Below, piece by piece: positions 22,829 to 31,670 of a stretch of DNA of 64,000 nucleotides. Source of the DNA: Sinisalibacter lacisalsi (lineage in GTDB: Bacteria; Pseudomonadota; Alphaproteobacteria; Rhodobacterales; Rhodobacteraceae); the NCBI RefSeq assembly GCF_014640115.1, contig NZ_BMGI01000001.1, positions 394,501-458,500 of the forward strand, given 5' to 3'. Position 1 is the stretch's first letter; each line of letters begins with the position of its first letter. The notes under the pieces are model-generated. The model worked only from the letters and a program-made list of their open reading frames with translations. It did not search any database and had not been told where the DNA came from. The translations under genes and the position numbers were made by a program.

Positions 22829-23404
22829 ATGAAGTACCAGATCAGTGGTAAGCAAATCGACATTGGTGAAGCCCTTCAGACGCATGTGAAGAACGAACTC
22901 GGAGCGATCGTGCAGAAATACGCCGAGCGCCCGACGGATGCGCAGATCGTGTTTTCGAAGGTCGCGCATGAATACGTCTGTGAATCGGTCGTGCACCTGT
23001 CGACCGGTCTCACCGCGCAGGCCAAGGGCCATGCCACCGAGATCTATGCCGCTTTCGACGATTGCGCGAACAAGATGGAGAAACAGCTCCGCCGCTACAA
23101 GCGCCGGTTGAAAGATCACCACAAGGAGCGCCCGAACCCGGTTGAAGTTTTTGGCGGTGCCTCGTATATCCTCGCCTCTGAAGAGGGAAGCGATGACTCG
23201 GAGCCGGAGACCCTGCAGCCGATCATCATCGCCGAGATGGAGACGAAGATCCCCACGATCTCGGTTGGTGAAGCTGTGATGCAGATGGAACTCGCGCATG
23301 CGCCGGTCCTCGTGTTCCGCAACGAGAAAACCAACGGGGTAAACGTCGTTTATCGGCGGGAAGACGGCAACGTCGGCTGGATCGATCCCCGCAATTCGGC
23401 CTGA
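22829..23404 (+). CDS. hpf: Ribosome hibernation promoting factor, long form
   Basis: Long HPF/RaiA binds the 30S subunit and dimerises 70S ribosomes into inactive 100S particles in stationary phase. The 191-aa protein has the N-terminal S30AE domain (residues 1-100, MKYQISGKQIDIGEALQTHV start, basic KRRLKDHHKER end). After an acidic linker comes the C-terminal dimerisation domain (about 135-190, with VGEAVMQMELAHAPVLVFRNE). A strong GAGGAGG site precedes the ATG. The gene lies 42 bases before ptsN, a linkage common in proteobacteria. Confidence 0.94.
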   Translation: MKYQISGKQIDIGEALQTHVKNELGAIVQKYAERPTDAQIVFSKVAHEYVCESVVHLSTGLTAQAKGHATEIYAAFDDCANKMEKQLRRYKRRLKDHHKERPNPVEVFGGASYILASEEGSDDSEPETLQPIIIAEMETKIPTISVGEAVMQMELAHAPVLVFRNEKTNGVNVVYRREDGNVGWIDPRNSA

Positions 23405-23445
23405 ACGCGCCATTTGGGCCGCGGGCCGGAAGAAAAGTAGGTGTT

Positions 23446-23910
23446 ATGGAACTCTCGACGATTATCCGGCCCGCTGCCGTGAAAGTGGTGGCGAACGTGT
23501 CCAGCAAGAAGCGCCTGTTCCAGGATCTGGGCGACATCGTCGCATCGGCCTACGGCCTTGATGGCGATGCCGCTTTCTCCGCCCTGCAGGATCGCGAGTC
23601 TCTCGGGCCCACCGGTGTCGGCCATGGCGTCGCCCTGCCGCACGCGCGGATCGAGGGCCTTGAAGAGGTTGTGGGCGCCTTCGTGCGGATCGAAAAGCCT
23701 CTCGACTTCGACGCGGTGGATCGTCAGCCGGTCGATCTGGTGTTTGCGCTCTTTGCGCCCGATGGGTCCGGCGTGGACCATCTCAAGGCGCTGGCGCTGG
23801 TTTCGCGCACGATGCGGGATTCAAGCGTGTGCGCCAAGCTGCGGGCCAATGAGGATCCCGACACGCTGCACACGATCCTGACGGAGTCGCATGCGACCCG
23901 GGCGGCCTGA
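23446..23910 (+). CDS. ptsN: PtsN, nitrogen-PTS enzyme IIA
   Basis: PtsN (EIIA-Ntr) is a regulatory phosphocarrier of the nitrogen phosphotransferase system that modulates potassium, carbon and nitrogen physiology. The 154-aa protein carries the phosphorylated histidine in GVALPHARIEG (His66). The EIIA-2 fold signature is visible, with LDFDAVDRQPVDLVFALFAP in the core. It follows hpf by 41 bases. It is the last plus-strand gene before the minus-strand polysaccharide genes; the convergent junction is only four bases and shows no hairpin. Confidence 0.94.
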   Translation: MELSTIIRPAAVKVVANVSSKKRLFQDLGDIVASAYGLDGDAAFSALQDRESLGPTGVGHGVALPHARIEGLEEVVGAFVRIEKPLDFDAVDRQPVDLVFALFAPDGSGVDHLKALALVSRTMRDSSVCAKLRANEDPDTLHTILTESHATRAA

Positions 23911-23914
23911 GCTC

Positions 23915-25366
23915 TCACGCCTCCGCCCGGGCGACCTCGTCCGTCCAGTCATCAAACCCGAACAGCATGTAATCGCGCTGGTAGGCGGCGCGAACAGCTT
24001 TTTCGATCTCGGCGTCGTAGATGTCTTCGAGGGTGAAAGGCGTGTCGGCGATCGCTTCCGGCGGCGATACGGGCGCGATGCCAACTTCGGCGCAGAGCTG
24101 CTCCAGCCCAAGCGCCAATCGTGACTCGCGCAGCAGGTGGTCGGGCAGGTGCACTTGCCCGAACCCCTGGATCACGTGCCCCTGCGTGGCCCATGCGCCG
24201 TCGACCCTGATGGTGGTTTGTCCCTGCAGGTTCGATTTCACGAACTTGAGGAACGCGAGAAACGCCTCGCGATGCGCGATGCGGTCATAGTCCGCGCCCG
24301 GAACCAGATCGTCGGGCAGCGGCACGTGATAATGCTCGCGCAGGGCGCGCCGGATCTCGAGGTAGGTTTCGGGGCCGTCCGACAGGAAATGCCGGCAGAA
24401 CGCGGCATGTGCCCGGGCGGCTGGATGGCGCAGAACGGTGAACCCCCGGTGCCCCGGATGGGTGCGTTTCCATTTGCGCATGTCTTTCTGGCTCATGCCG
24501 GTGACGAGGGCGTCTTGCCCAACACCGTCAAGCGCGGCGAGCCAGGCGAGCACCTCGTCGACCGGCCCGCCCTGGATCGGCAGAAACATCAGCGGTGCAA
24601 CCGCCGCGGTGACGTAGCTCGGCACCATCGGCGTGCGCCGGGGCTCGAAAACCGGGGTGCGGCCGATATCGAAAAAGTCGATCTCGTTCACGGTTTTGAC
24701 GAGATCGGGGTAGTTCACGATCTTTTCCTCGTGCCCCTCGGGATTTTGCTTCTTGAACTTGCCGGAGAACTCCTCGATCCGGCTGCTCTCGCCCAGGAAT
24801 GCCGCGAGGCCGTTGATCACCTCGATATCCTGAAGATCTTCATAATCGAGGTAGAACGCCGTTTGCCCGCTGCGCTGGAGCCGCCCCAGCACCTTTTGCT
24901 GAAACTCGGTGATCCGGAAGTAGAGCTTGGCGAACTCCTGCGGCACGAACCGTGCCTTCTTCTTGATCACGTCGTGCACGTCCGACAGTTGCCACTGGTC
25001 GGTTTCCCAGGCGACCTTTCGCGAAACATAGGCATCGACGAAGTTGCGGGTGAGCACCACCTTGGCGCAACGCGGGTCGTCGATCACGGCCTCGAACACG
25101 CGGTTGTCGTGATCGTGGAAAAAGCGGAAACCGGGAATTCCTTCGGTTTCCTCCTTCATCCGCGCGATCAGGCGCAGCGGATCGGCGTTGCGCGCCTCGA
25201 CCGTCACCCCGAACAGCTCCTCGCAATCGGGTTGCACCATGAAATAGGGATTGAAGGCTTCGCCGTAGGTTTGCAGCCCCGGAAACAGATCGAGGTTCGA
25301 CTCGAGGAAATTGGAACCCGTCCTCATCTCGGCAAAGATCACGAAATAGTCGAACTGTCTGCTCAT
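23915..25366 (-). CDS. Sulfotransferase-like protein (NodH-like) with two related halves
   Basis: The 483-aa cytoplasmic protein starts with a PAPS-binding-like loop (AEMRTGSNFLESNL, residues 12-25) and a 3'-phosphate-like stretch (KVVLTRNFVDAYVSRKVAW near 105), typical of NodH/Stf0-type carbohydrate sulfotransferases. From about residue 255 a second half shows its own FTVLRHPAARAHAAFCRHF motif, suggesting a tandem or degenerate second domain. The acceptor is unknown, but the downstream glycosyltransferase genes point to a surface glycan. It lies 10 bases after the glycosyltransferase at 25377-27074 and has a GAAGG site. CysQ, which removes the PAP by-product, is encoded in the same locus. 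Confidence 0.78.
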   Translation of the reverse strand: MSRQFDYFVIFAEMRTGSNFLESNLDLFPGLQTYGEAFNPYFMVQPDCEELFGVTVEARNADPLRLIARMKEETEGIPGFRFFHDHDNRVFEAVIDDPRCAKVVLTRNFVDAYVSRKVAWETDQWQLSDVHDVIKKKARFVPQEFAKLYFRITEFQQKVLGRLQRSGQTAFYLDYEDLQDIEVINGLAAFLGESSRIEEFSGKFKKQNPEGHEEKIVNYPDLVKTVNEIDFFDIGRTPVFEPRRTPMVPSYVTAAVAPLMFLPIQGGPVDEVLAWLAALDGVGQDALVTGMSQKDMRKWKRTHPGHRGFTVLRHPAARAHAAFCRHFLSDGPETYLEIRRALREHYHVPLPDDLVPGADYDRIAHREAFLAFLKFVKSNLQGQTTIRVDGAWATQGHVIQGFGQVHLPDHLLRESRLALGLEQLCAEVGIAPVSPPEAIADTPFTLEDIYDAEIEKAVRAAYQRDYMLFGFDDWTDEVARAEA

Positions 25367-25376
25367 CGCCGGGCCT

Positions 25377-27074
25377 TCAATTTACCAGATAGGGTTTGCG
25401 CGGTTTCTTGCGGTCGTGCGCAACCAGGTTCGACACCGGGAAATCCCCCATCAGGTGCGGGTGCATGCCCTGGTTCTTCAGGTTTTGAAGGAATTGCCCG
25501 AACCCGTCGAGCGAAACCATGCGCGGCGCTTCGGTGAGGCGGTGCGAGGTGCGGTTGCCCAGCTCGTCTATGATCGTCTGCAAGGGTTCCATCGGGTTTT
25601 CGACGAAGTCCGCCAACGTCCAGATCCGCACCCGCGCCTTGGCGTAGAAGGATTTGAGCGCGTCGAGATGTTCCGCCTCGATCTTCTGGAGCCGCGCCGC
25701 CTGCTTGCGGATATCGGAGAAATTGGCGTTGGAATAGAACAGCGGCACCGCCCAGGCACCGGAGATCACAGAGATCGCGGCGTTCGGGTCCTTGGCGAGG
25801 AACCAGCTGATGTCCTGCGTGTCGCGCGGGCCATACTGGAAGCACTGCCGCTCGCCCCGCGTGTTCCAGATCAGGCTGGTGAGGAAAGCATGCGGGTTGT
25901 AATCGCGCAGCTCCGCACTGTCGGAAAGCGCGCCTGCAAACACCTTTTGCCCGCCGGCGAACTCGACCCGGTCCGGTCCGAAGAGATGGCCATGAACCCG
26001 CGCGCCGACCATGCGGGTCAGCCAATCGTCAAAATCCTCGAACAGTTCCGCGAACCCCTCGAACACCGCGTAGGGTGCGCTGGTGGGCCCGTTTTCCCAG
26101 CCCTCGTTGGGAAAGCGGCTTTGCATGTAAAGCCCCGGCCGGCCCTTGGTGCGCCGTTCGACGGCCTTGGAAAAGATCCGGTCGATCTTGCCGGGGTTGG
26201 GCTCGGCCCCGGTGACGATCGTGGCGTCCTCCGAAAGGAAGCCATCATAGAGCTTGTCGGCATGCGGCCAGATCTTTCGCGCCACGAAGCAGTCGGAGCG
26301 GCGCAGAAGCTGCATGTGGTCGTCGTAGAAGATGTGCGGCTTGCCCTGAAAGTCGAACTTCGAGAGCGTCAGCGAGCGGCTTTCGATGTTGGTGGAGTAG
26401 AGCCGCACCAACGTCTGGTAATAGCTTTCGTCGGGGATCCAGACCTTTGAGAAATACCGGTCATAGCTCGCGCGGTCGGGGTCTTCGAGGATTGCGGTGA
26501 GGGTTTGCCGGGTCAGGCACCACCATTGGCTGCCGAGGTGCGGCACCAACCCGTCGGGGATCTTGCGGTTGATATTCAACCTGCGCTGTAGGTGCACATA
26601 GGCATCGAACAGATGGCGCTGGCGTTTCCACGAGAACGGGAAGCGCAGGGTGAAGCGTTCCTCGTCGAGCCCGCCCACCGTCCAGGGCACGTCAACGGTC
26701 GTGACGCTTTCGATGAAGTTGGTCATCGGCCGTTCGGCAAGATAATCCTTGAGTTCCTGCACCGGCCGGAGCGGCAGGCAGGAGCCCGATGCGAGAAACA
26801 CGTGCCGCACCTCGGCGAACTCCTTGAGCAGGAGTTCCGACGCCGCCTGGCTCGCCTCGACCAGCGACCAGGTGCCCCATTCGCAGGAAAACCGTTGCGA
26901 GAAGCGCACGTTGTCGAGATCCGACAGGGCTTCCACGAAAGCGGCGTGATCGCGCCGCTTCACCTTGCGGTCGACATGGATCACCACCGGGCAATCGTGG
27001 CGGGCCCAGTGCCGGGCCACCTGCTCGGCGCGGTCGAGTGCGGTGTGCACCAGCATGACGAAACCCACGCTCAT
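25377..27074 (-). CDS. GT14-like beta-1,6-N-acetylglucosaminyltransferase with C-terminal extension
   Basis: The ATG at 27074 overlaps the upstream gene's stop as ATGA and gives 565 aa; the open frame further upstream is overlap. Residues 1-250 resemble the Core-2/I-branching (GT14) family: MSVGFVMLVHTALDRAEQ start, HVDRKVKRRDH, SGSCLPLRP, and the acidic motif IPDESYYQTLV. The C-terminal 300 residues (FARE-type P-loop absent, with DISWFLAKDPNAAI and KARVRIWTLADFVENP) form a separate domain seen in Rhodobacterales homologues; its activity is unknown to me. The protein probably adds a sugar branch to the glycan made by this locus. Confidence 0.75.
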   Translation of the reverse strand: MSVGFVMLVHTALDRAEQVARHWARHDCPVVIHVDRKVKRRDHAAFVEALSDLDNVRFSQRFSCEWGTWSLVEASQAASELLLKEFAEVRHVFLASGSCLPLRPVQELKDYLAERPMTNFIESVTTVDVPWTVGGLDEERFTLRFPFSWKRQRHLFDAYVHLQRRLNINRKIPDGLVPHLGSQWWCLTRQTLTAILEDPDRASYDRYFSKVWIPDESYYQTLVRLYSTNIESRSLTLSKFDFQGKPHIFYDDHMQLLRRSDCFVARKIWPHADKLYDGFLSEDATIVTGAEPNPGKIDRIFSKAVERRTKGRPGLYMQSRFPNEGWENGPTSAPYAVFEGFAELFEDFDDWLTRMVGARVHGHLFGPDRVEFAGGQKVFAGALSDSAELRDYNPHAFLTSLIWNTRGERQCFQYGPRDTQDISWFLAKDPNAAISVISGAWAVPLFYSNANFSDIRKQAARLQKIEAEHLDALKSFYAKARVRIWTLADFVENPMEPLQTIIDELGNRTSHRLTEAPRMVSLDGFGQFLQNLKNQGMHPHLMGDFPVSNLVAHDRKKPRKPYLVN

Positions 27075-28096
27075 GCCCAGTTGCCCTTCGACATCAGGCC
27101 GAGGATTTCGAGCTGCCGCCAGTTGATGTATTTCTCCGACCATTTGCACCACAGGTCGGGATTGTCTTTCAGCTTCTCGGCATAGGCCCGGTATTCGTGG
27201 CTGGCGGCGTAGTGCTGGCGGCGTTCCAGCTCTTCCTCGGCCTTGTCCGCGAAGGTGCTGAGAAACTTGGCATGAAGCAGAACCCCCGAAGCCTTTTCGC
27301 CGCCCCATTCATCGTAAACGAGGTTGAGGCCGCGCGGCAGCAGGTTGTGGGTGGAACTGACGTAGGTGTAGGCGCGATGCCATTTCACCAGCGGGATCTT
27401 GTTGAGCGCAGGCGCGCGCGCCGGGTTGTCGGGGAAGAAGGCACGGGCGCGCGGACCGCCCTGGATCCAGAGGTTTCCGAACCGAGGGTTCTTCGAGATC
27501 ATGTAATTGCCCGAGTCGAACCAGCTGGCAATCTCGAACGGGTCCTGGCCCTCGCGGTAGGGCTGCGCATCCAGCGTGCCCTTGGGGTACATGTCGAGAA
27601 GCATCGCCCCGAACGACTTGATCGACGACGCATCGAGCCAATCGGTCAGGGCGCGCAGGTTGCGCGTGTCGGAGAACGGGTAGACGAAAAACTCGTCGGG
27701 ATCGACGGTGAGCACCCAGTGGCCATGCGCATGTTTTCGGGCGAGCCAGTTGAGCCAGTCCACCCCGAAGCGCGCGCGCTTGTAGCTCGCGTTGGTGGCC
27801 CAGACCGACACGTCCGGCTGATCGGTGAGAAACGCGCGCGAGCCGTCGTCGCTGTCATTGTCGACGAAGATGAAATGGTTGACCCCGAGCCGCCGATAAT
27901 AATCGAGGAAAAAGGGCAGCCGCACCCGCTCGTTGCGCAAGGTCGACATGACGAGGATGTCGTCGGGCTGGATTGTTTCGGTTCGATCAACAGCCGGGGT
28001 CAGTTCGCGGCGCTTTCGCAGGGCTCGCACACGCCATCGCTTGCGCTCCCAGCGCAGCTGATATGACCGCAAAAAGCCCAACCCTGATCCTTCCAC
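27071..28096 (-). CDS. Glycosyltransferase family 2-like protein
   Basis: The 341-aa protein resembles the GT2/GT92-like group annotated as glycosyltransferase family 2. It has a nucleotide-sugar region ILVMSTLRNERVRLPFFLDYY, then FIFVDNDSDDGS, and a DxD-like TVDPDEFFVYPF. No signal peptide or convincing membrane segment is seen, so it acts on the cytoplasmic face. The N-terminus is strongly basic (RWERKRWRVRALRKRRE), which may help it bind the membrane. It is coupled by ATGA to the GT14-like gene downstream and follows the GT4 gene by 26 bases. Donor and acceptor sugars are unknown. Confidence 0.8.
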   Translation of the reverse strand: MEGSGLGFLRSYQLRWERKRWRVRALRKRRELTPAVDRTETIQPDDILVMSTLRNERVRLPFFLDYYRRLGVNHFIFVDNDSDDGSRAFLTDQPDVSVWATNASYKRARFGVDWLNWLARKHAHGHWVLTVDPDEFFVYPFSDTRNLRALTDWLDASSIKSFGAMLLDMYPKGTLDAQPYREGQDPFEIASWFDSGNYMISKNPRFGNLWIQGGPRARAFFPDNPARAPALNKIPLVKWHRAYTYVSSTHNLLPRGLNLVYDEWGGEKASGVLLHAKFLSTFADKAEEELERRQHYAASHEYRAYAEKLKDNPDLWCKWSEKYINWRQLEILGLMSKGNWA

Positions 28097-28122
28097 CTAA
28101 GGCAGCGATGCCGCTTCGGCTA

Positions 28123-29403
28123 TCATGTCACCTTTAAAACAAGGTTGAAATGATCTTCCCACGTGGGAAGACGGATAGCTGCCAAGGCTGCTGCCTCTTT
28201 TTCTTGTCTGTCTGCCCGAGCAAGATCCAATATGATCTCGGCCCAAGAATACATATCGTCAACCGATGCGTAAATGGGATTGTTTCCAAGTACTTCACGG
28301 TAAACCGGCAGATCGTTGACCAGCGCGGGCGTTCCAAGCAACAGCGCCTCGGCGGGCGGCAGGCCGAAGCCTTCAACGAAACTCGGCATCAGGAGCGCCT
28401 GCGCGCCTTTCATGAGCGCGGCCACCGCACCATCGTCAAGGCCGGCGAATTCCTGGACGTGCCGCCCCATGATCGGCGAAGTGTCGAGCCGCTCGAAGAC
28501 CTCGCGGTTGAGCCAGCCGCGCTTGCCGGCGATCACCAGATTGGGGATTTCGTCGGCCGGCAGGGTGTTGGCGAAATGCTCCCAGATATCGAGCAGGAGC
28601 GCGTGGTTCTTCCTCGGTTCGATCGTGCCGAGAATGACGAAGTAGGGGCGGCTCGTGTCCAGCGTCCGCGGCAGGGAATCTGGTTCCGGTTCCGGCATCT
28701 CGACCCCGAGATGCGCCATCACCATCGGAGGCACCCGTCCCATAATGGCCAGGTGCCGTTCGGCCGTTCGCCTGGTGTAGTCGGAATTGTAGATCATCAG
28801 GTCGGCGTGTTTCGAGGTATGCCGCATCATCCCGATGAAGCCGCCGCTCATCTTGTTGTTGATGTAGGCCGGGTAATCGAGCGGGATCACGTCGTGAAGG
28901 AGTATGCTCACCCGCCCGCCCGGAATGGACTTGATCGCCTTGAAGACGGGTTCATTTGCAAGATTGGTGAGGCCGGTATTCACCCAGACGGTGCCTTCCG
29001 GCAACTGCTGCCTCAGCATTTTCCCCAGATCGCGCATGCCCGAGCGCATCCGTTCCAGCCGGCGCAGGTCGGCATAGGCCGCGCGTTTCTCCGGCAGGGC
29101 CTTGCGGCGAAGCGAGGCGCGCAGATCGGCGCGGCCCCACGGGGTTGCCCCGAGCAGACGCTCCGCCAACGCGCGGGTTGCGTCGCGGTCGAGCAGGCTG
29201 AAGGCAGGTCTCTTCATCGAGCCGAGGCCGTTCACCGTTCGCACGAGGCTGAACAGCGGTTCGGGCTCTTCAAGGAACCTCTCCAGGTATTTCGCCTCGA
29301 CCCTGTCGATCCCGGTCTGCCTCGTTCCGACGCGCGCGAACAATCGGGAGAGATCAAGGAGTCTCGCCGGCGGGGGGCCTTCTGGCCTGAGCGAATTCGT
29401 CAA
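28123..29403 (-). CDS. Glycosyltransferase family 4 (GT-B) protein
   Basis: The 426-aa protein has the two-Rossmann GT-B layout of family 4. It shows an N-terminal acceptor domain with TGIDRVEAKYL and ILLHDVIPLDYP. The C-terminal donor domain shows PYFVILGTIEPRKNHALLLD, PNLVIAGKRGW and the EX7E region FVEGFGLPPAEALLLGTP. It would use a nucleotide sugar, probably to extend a polysaccharide chain. The start is TTG at 29403, 9 bases after AGGGG; no ATG is better placed, though a start some codons inside is possible. It lies 11 bases after galU. Confidence 0.85.
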   Translation of the reverse strand: MTNSLRPEGPPPARLLDLSRLFARVGTRQTGIDRVEAKYLERFLEEPEPLFSLVRTVNGLGSMKRPAFSLLDRDATRALAERLLGATPWGRADLRASLRRKALPEKRAAYADLRRLERMRSGMRDLGKMLRQQLPEGTVWVNTGLTNLANEPVFKAIKSIPGGRVSILLHDVIPLDYPAYINNKMSGGFIGMMRHTSKHADLMIYNSDYTRRTAERHLAIMGRVPPMVMAHLGVEMPEPEPDSLPRTLDTSRPYFVILGTIEPRKNHALLLDIWEHFANTLPADEIPNLVIAGKRGWLNREVFERLDTSPIMGRHVQEFAGLDDGAVAALMKGAQALLMPSFVEGFGLPPAEALLLGTPALVNDLPVYREVLGNNPIYASVDDMYSWAEIILDLARADRQEKEAAALAAIRLPTWEDHFNLVLKVT

Positions 29404-29414
29404 GGTCCGAACCC

Positions 29415-30308
29415 CTATTGCGCCGCTTTGCGCACCGCCAGGAGCTCCTCAATATAACTGGAGAACTCGTCGCGCAGATCGTCGCGGGCCAGAGCGAACG
29501 AGACGGTGGCCTGAAGAAAGCCCGCTTTCGAGCCGCAATCGAACCGCTGGCCGCGGAACCGATAGCCGTAGACGTCGCGGCCTTGCTCGATCTCTTCCGC
29601 GATCGCGTCGGTCAACTGGATCTCGCCGCCGGCGCCGCTGCGCACCTTGTTGATATTCTGCAGAACCTTGGGGGTGAGGATGTAGCGCCCGATCACCGCG
29701 AGGTTCGACGGTGCTTCATCAGCCTTGGGCTTTTCCACCATGCCCTTGACGCGCACAAGCGACCCCATGTCTTCCGCAACGTCGAGCACGCCGTAGGCCG
29801 AAGCCTTTTCACGCGGCACTTCCATCGCCGCGACCATGGCGCCCCCGGTTTCCTGGTAAGCTTCCACCATTTGCTGGAGCACCGGCTTTTCGGCGGCGAT
29901 CACATCGTCAGGCAGGATCACGGCGAAAGGTTCGTTGGCGATCAGCCGACGGGCGCACCACACCGCGTGGCCAAGCCCCAGGGCCCGGTGCTGCCGGATG
30001 TAGGCGATGGCGCCGGATTCCATGTTGGTTGATTTGAGAATCTCGAGCAGATCGTCCTTGCCGGAGCGCCGCAGGCTCGCCTCGAGCACCGGGTTGATGT
30101 CGAAGTAATCTTCGAGCGCGCCCTTGCCGCGCGAGGTGACAAAGATGAATTCCTTGATCCCGGCGGCGCGCGCTTCGTCGATCGCGTATTGGATGAGGGG
30201 CCGATCCACCAGCGTCATGATCTCTTTCGGGATCGATTTCGTCGCGGGGAGAAACCGGGTTCCCAGGCCGGCCACGGGAAAAATCGCCTTGGTTACTTTC
30301 CGTCTCAT
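29415..30308 (-). CDS. galU: UTP-glucose-1-phosphate uridylyltransferase
   Basis: GalU makes UDP-glucose from UTP and glucose-1-phosphate for polysaccharide synthesis. The 297-aa protein has the nucleotidyltransferase signature AGLGTRFLPATKSIPKEIM (residues 13-31) and further conserved stretches (DRPLIQYAIDEA, VILPDDVI, GMVEKP, DCGSKAGFLQA). It is the first gene of a minus-strand run that continues with the GT4, GT2, GT14 and sulfotransferase genes. Its upstream 108-base gap contains a perfect 12-base palindrome and is the probable promoter. Confidence 0.95.
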   Translation of the reverse strand: MRRKVTKAIFPVAGLGTRFLPATKSIPKEIMTLVDRPLIQYAIDEARAAGIKEFIFVTSRGKGALEDYFDINPVLEASLRRSGKDDLLEILKSTNMESGAIAYIRQHRALGLGHAVWCARRLIANEPFAVILPDDVIAAEKPVLQQMVEAYQETGGAMVAAMEVPREKASAYGVLDVAEDMGSLVRVKGMVEKPKADEAPSNLAVIGRYILTPKVLQNINKVRSGAGGEIQLTDAIAEEIEQGRDVYGYRFRGQRFDCGSKAGFLQATVSFALARDDLRDEFSSYIEELLAVRKAAQ

Positions 30309-30341
30309 TACGCCTCACATTTGGCTCGCTTTGCCCGAAAC

Positions 30342-30353
30342 GCACTTAAGTGC
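30342..30353. promoter_or_regulatory. Perfect 12-bp palindrome upstream of galU
   Basis: GCACTTAAGTGC lies 34 bases before the galU start, within the 108-base gap 30309-30416. Such a symmetric site at promoter distance may be an operator for a dimeric regulator. No specific family can be named from the sequence. Confidence 0.35.
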
Positions 30354-30416
30354 AAACCTGGTGCGTATCGCGGGCTGTATTTGACCTGAAGGTAACGTCA
30401 TATAGCCCGACAGTCA

Positions 30417-31670
30417 TTACGATTTTGTGTCGCTCGTGTCGCATCGTCGCAGCCCCTCCACGCGCGCCCACTCCTTCAGCACCCGTGCGCGAAATGCATG
30501 CCATGTGAAATATCGCTCATCGCGCCTAGCCTTGCCAAACAGCCCGCCCGATTGCTCCCACCATCCGCCGGGGTGAAACCTGACCCGGTGTGGCAAGGCC
30601 GTCGGGCTGAAGCGGAAAAGGGTCACGATCTCGCCTCGCGCGACGGCCCCGCGGGCGCTCCTGCGCAACGCGGCCCTGTTCCACGGGCGGCCGGCGAAAT
30701 AGCGTGCGGGCCGGGCAGCCGGGTTTTTCGACCATGGGAGGAAAGGGTCAGCTGGGGGCGCGAGGGCGGAGAGGGGCAGGAGGTCTCTTTTCAGACCTGC
30801 GCGAAAACCCGTTTCGAGTTCTGCCAGCCGCCGGGCAACGTCGCGTGGCTCGAGTCCGCCGTCGACCATGTAGCGCAAGAGTGCGCGCCGCTGCTCGGCT
30901 GAGATCCGGGCGAATTCCTCGTCCATGTCGGCCTCCGGCGCGTGCTTTCGCAGGAACACCGCGCTCGACGCGCCGATTTCGGTGAGGTCGGTGGGCGCGC
31001 GGTCGCCGGCGCGGCGCGCGGAGGCGGCAAACCCATGGTGAACGATGGCGCGGGGCACCAGGACCGTGCGCGCGTCGCGCGCCGCCAACCGCATGTTGAG
31101 ATCGGTTTCGTCGAAGAAGAAACGAAAGGCCGGGTCGAAGCCGCCGAGCGTGGCGATCATCTCGCGGCGGACGGCGAAATTCGTCCCTTCCGTCTTGGTC
31201 ACGAACCCTTCGGGCGGCACTGGTTCGAAGGGATCGGTGCCGGTGTGTGCGAGTTCGATCTTGCGCCCACGCGCATCCACGCCGCGCGCGCCCCACTGCA
31301 ACGATATGCCGTTACGGCCGATCACGAAGCCGCCCGTTGCCGCCACCCCGGGCTCTGCGAACGGCGCGCTGAGGTGACCGAGCCAGGTTGGTTCCGGCAC
31401 CGCGTCGTCGTCGATGAAGGCGACGATCTCGCCACTGCTGGCGACGATCCCGGCATTGCGCGCGGCAGAGATATTGGGTGCGTCGAAGGCCACCAGTTTC
31501 ACCCGGCTCTGCCAACCTTTCGCCTCGACCGCCGCCACGCCCGCCGGATCGGCCACCACCACGACCTCGAAGGCCGGGTGGCAGAGCTGGCCGACCCCGG
31601 TGAGGCAGCGGATGAGGAGCTTCGGCCGGCCCCGGCTCACGATGACGACCGAGACCGGTTTGGCGCTCAT
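30417..31670 (-). CDS. Glycosyltransferase family 2 protein (417 aa)
   Basis: The N-terminal GT-A domain shows VSVVIVSRGRPKLLIRCLTG at the start, an SAARNAGI motif, and the metal-binding IDDDAVPEPTW. A C-terminal extension of about 150 arginine-rich residues (from about 255, EQRRALLRYMVDGG to the end) has no motif I recognise. It would transfer a sugar in the cytoplasm during surface-glycan synthesis. The start overlaps the kdsB stop by four bases (ATGA), so it is co-transcribed with kdsB and cysQ. Confidence 0.82.
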   Translation of the reverse strand: MSAKPVSVVIVSRGRPKLLIRCLTGVGQLCHPAFEVVVVADPAGVAAVEAKGWQSRVKLVAFDAPNISAARNAGIVASSGEIVAFIDDDAVPEPTWLGHLSAPFAEPGVAATGGFVIGRNGISLQWGARGVDARGRKIELAHTGTDPFEPVPPEGFVTKTEGTNFAVRREMIATLGGFDPAFRFFFDETDLNMRLAARDARTVLVPRAIVHHGFAASARRAGDRAPTDLTEIGASSAVFLRKHAPEADMDEEFARISAEQRRALLRYMVDGGLEPRDVARRLAELETGFRAGLKRDLLPLSALAPPADPFLPWSKNPAARPARYFAGRPWNRAALRRSARGAVARGEIVTLFRFSPTALPHRVRFHPGGWWEQSGGLFGKARRDERYFTWHAFRARVLKEWARVEGLRRCDTSDTKS

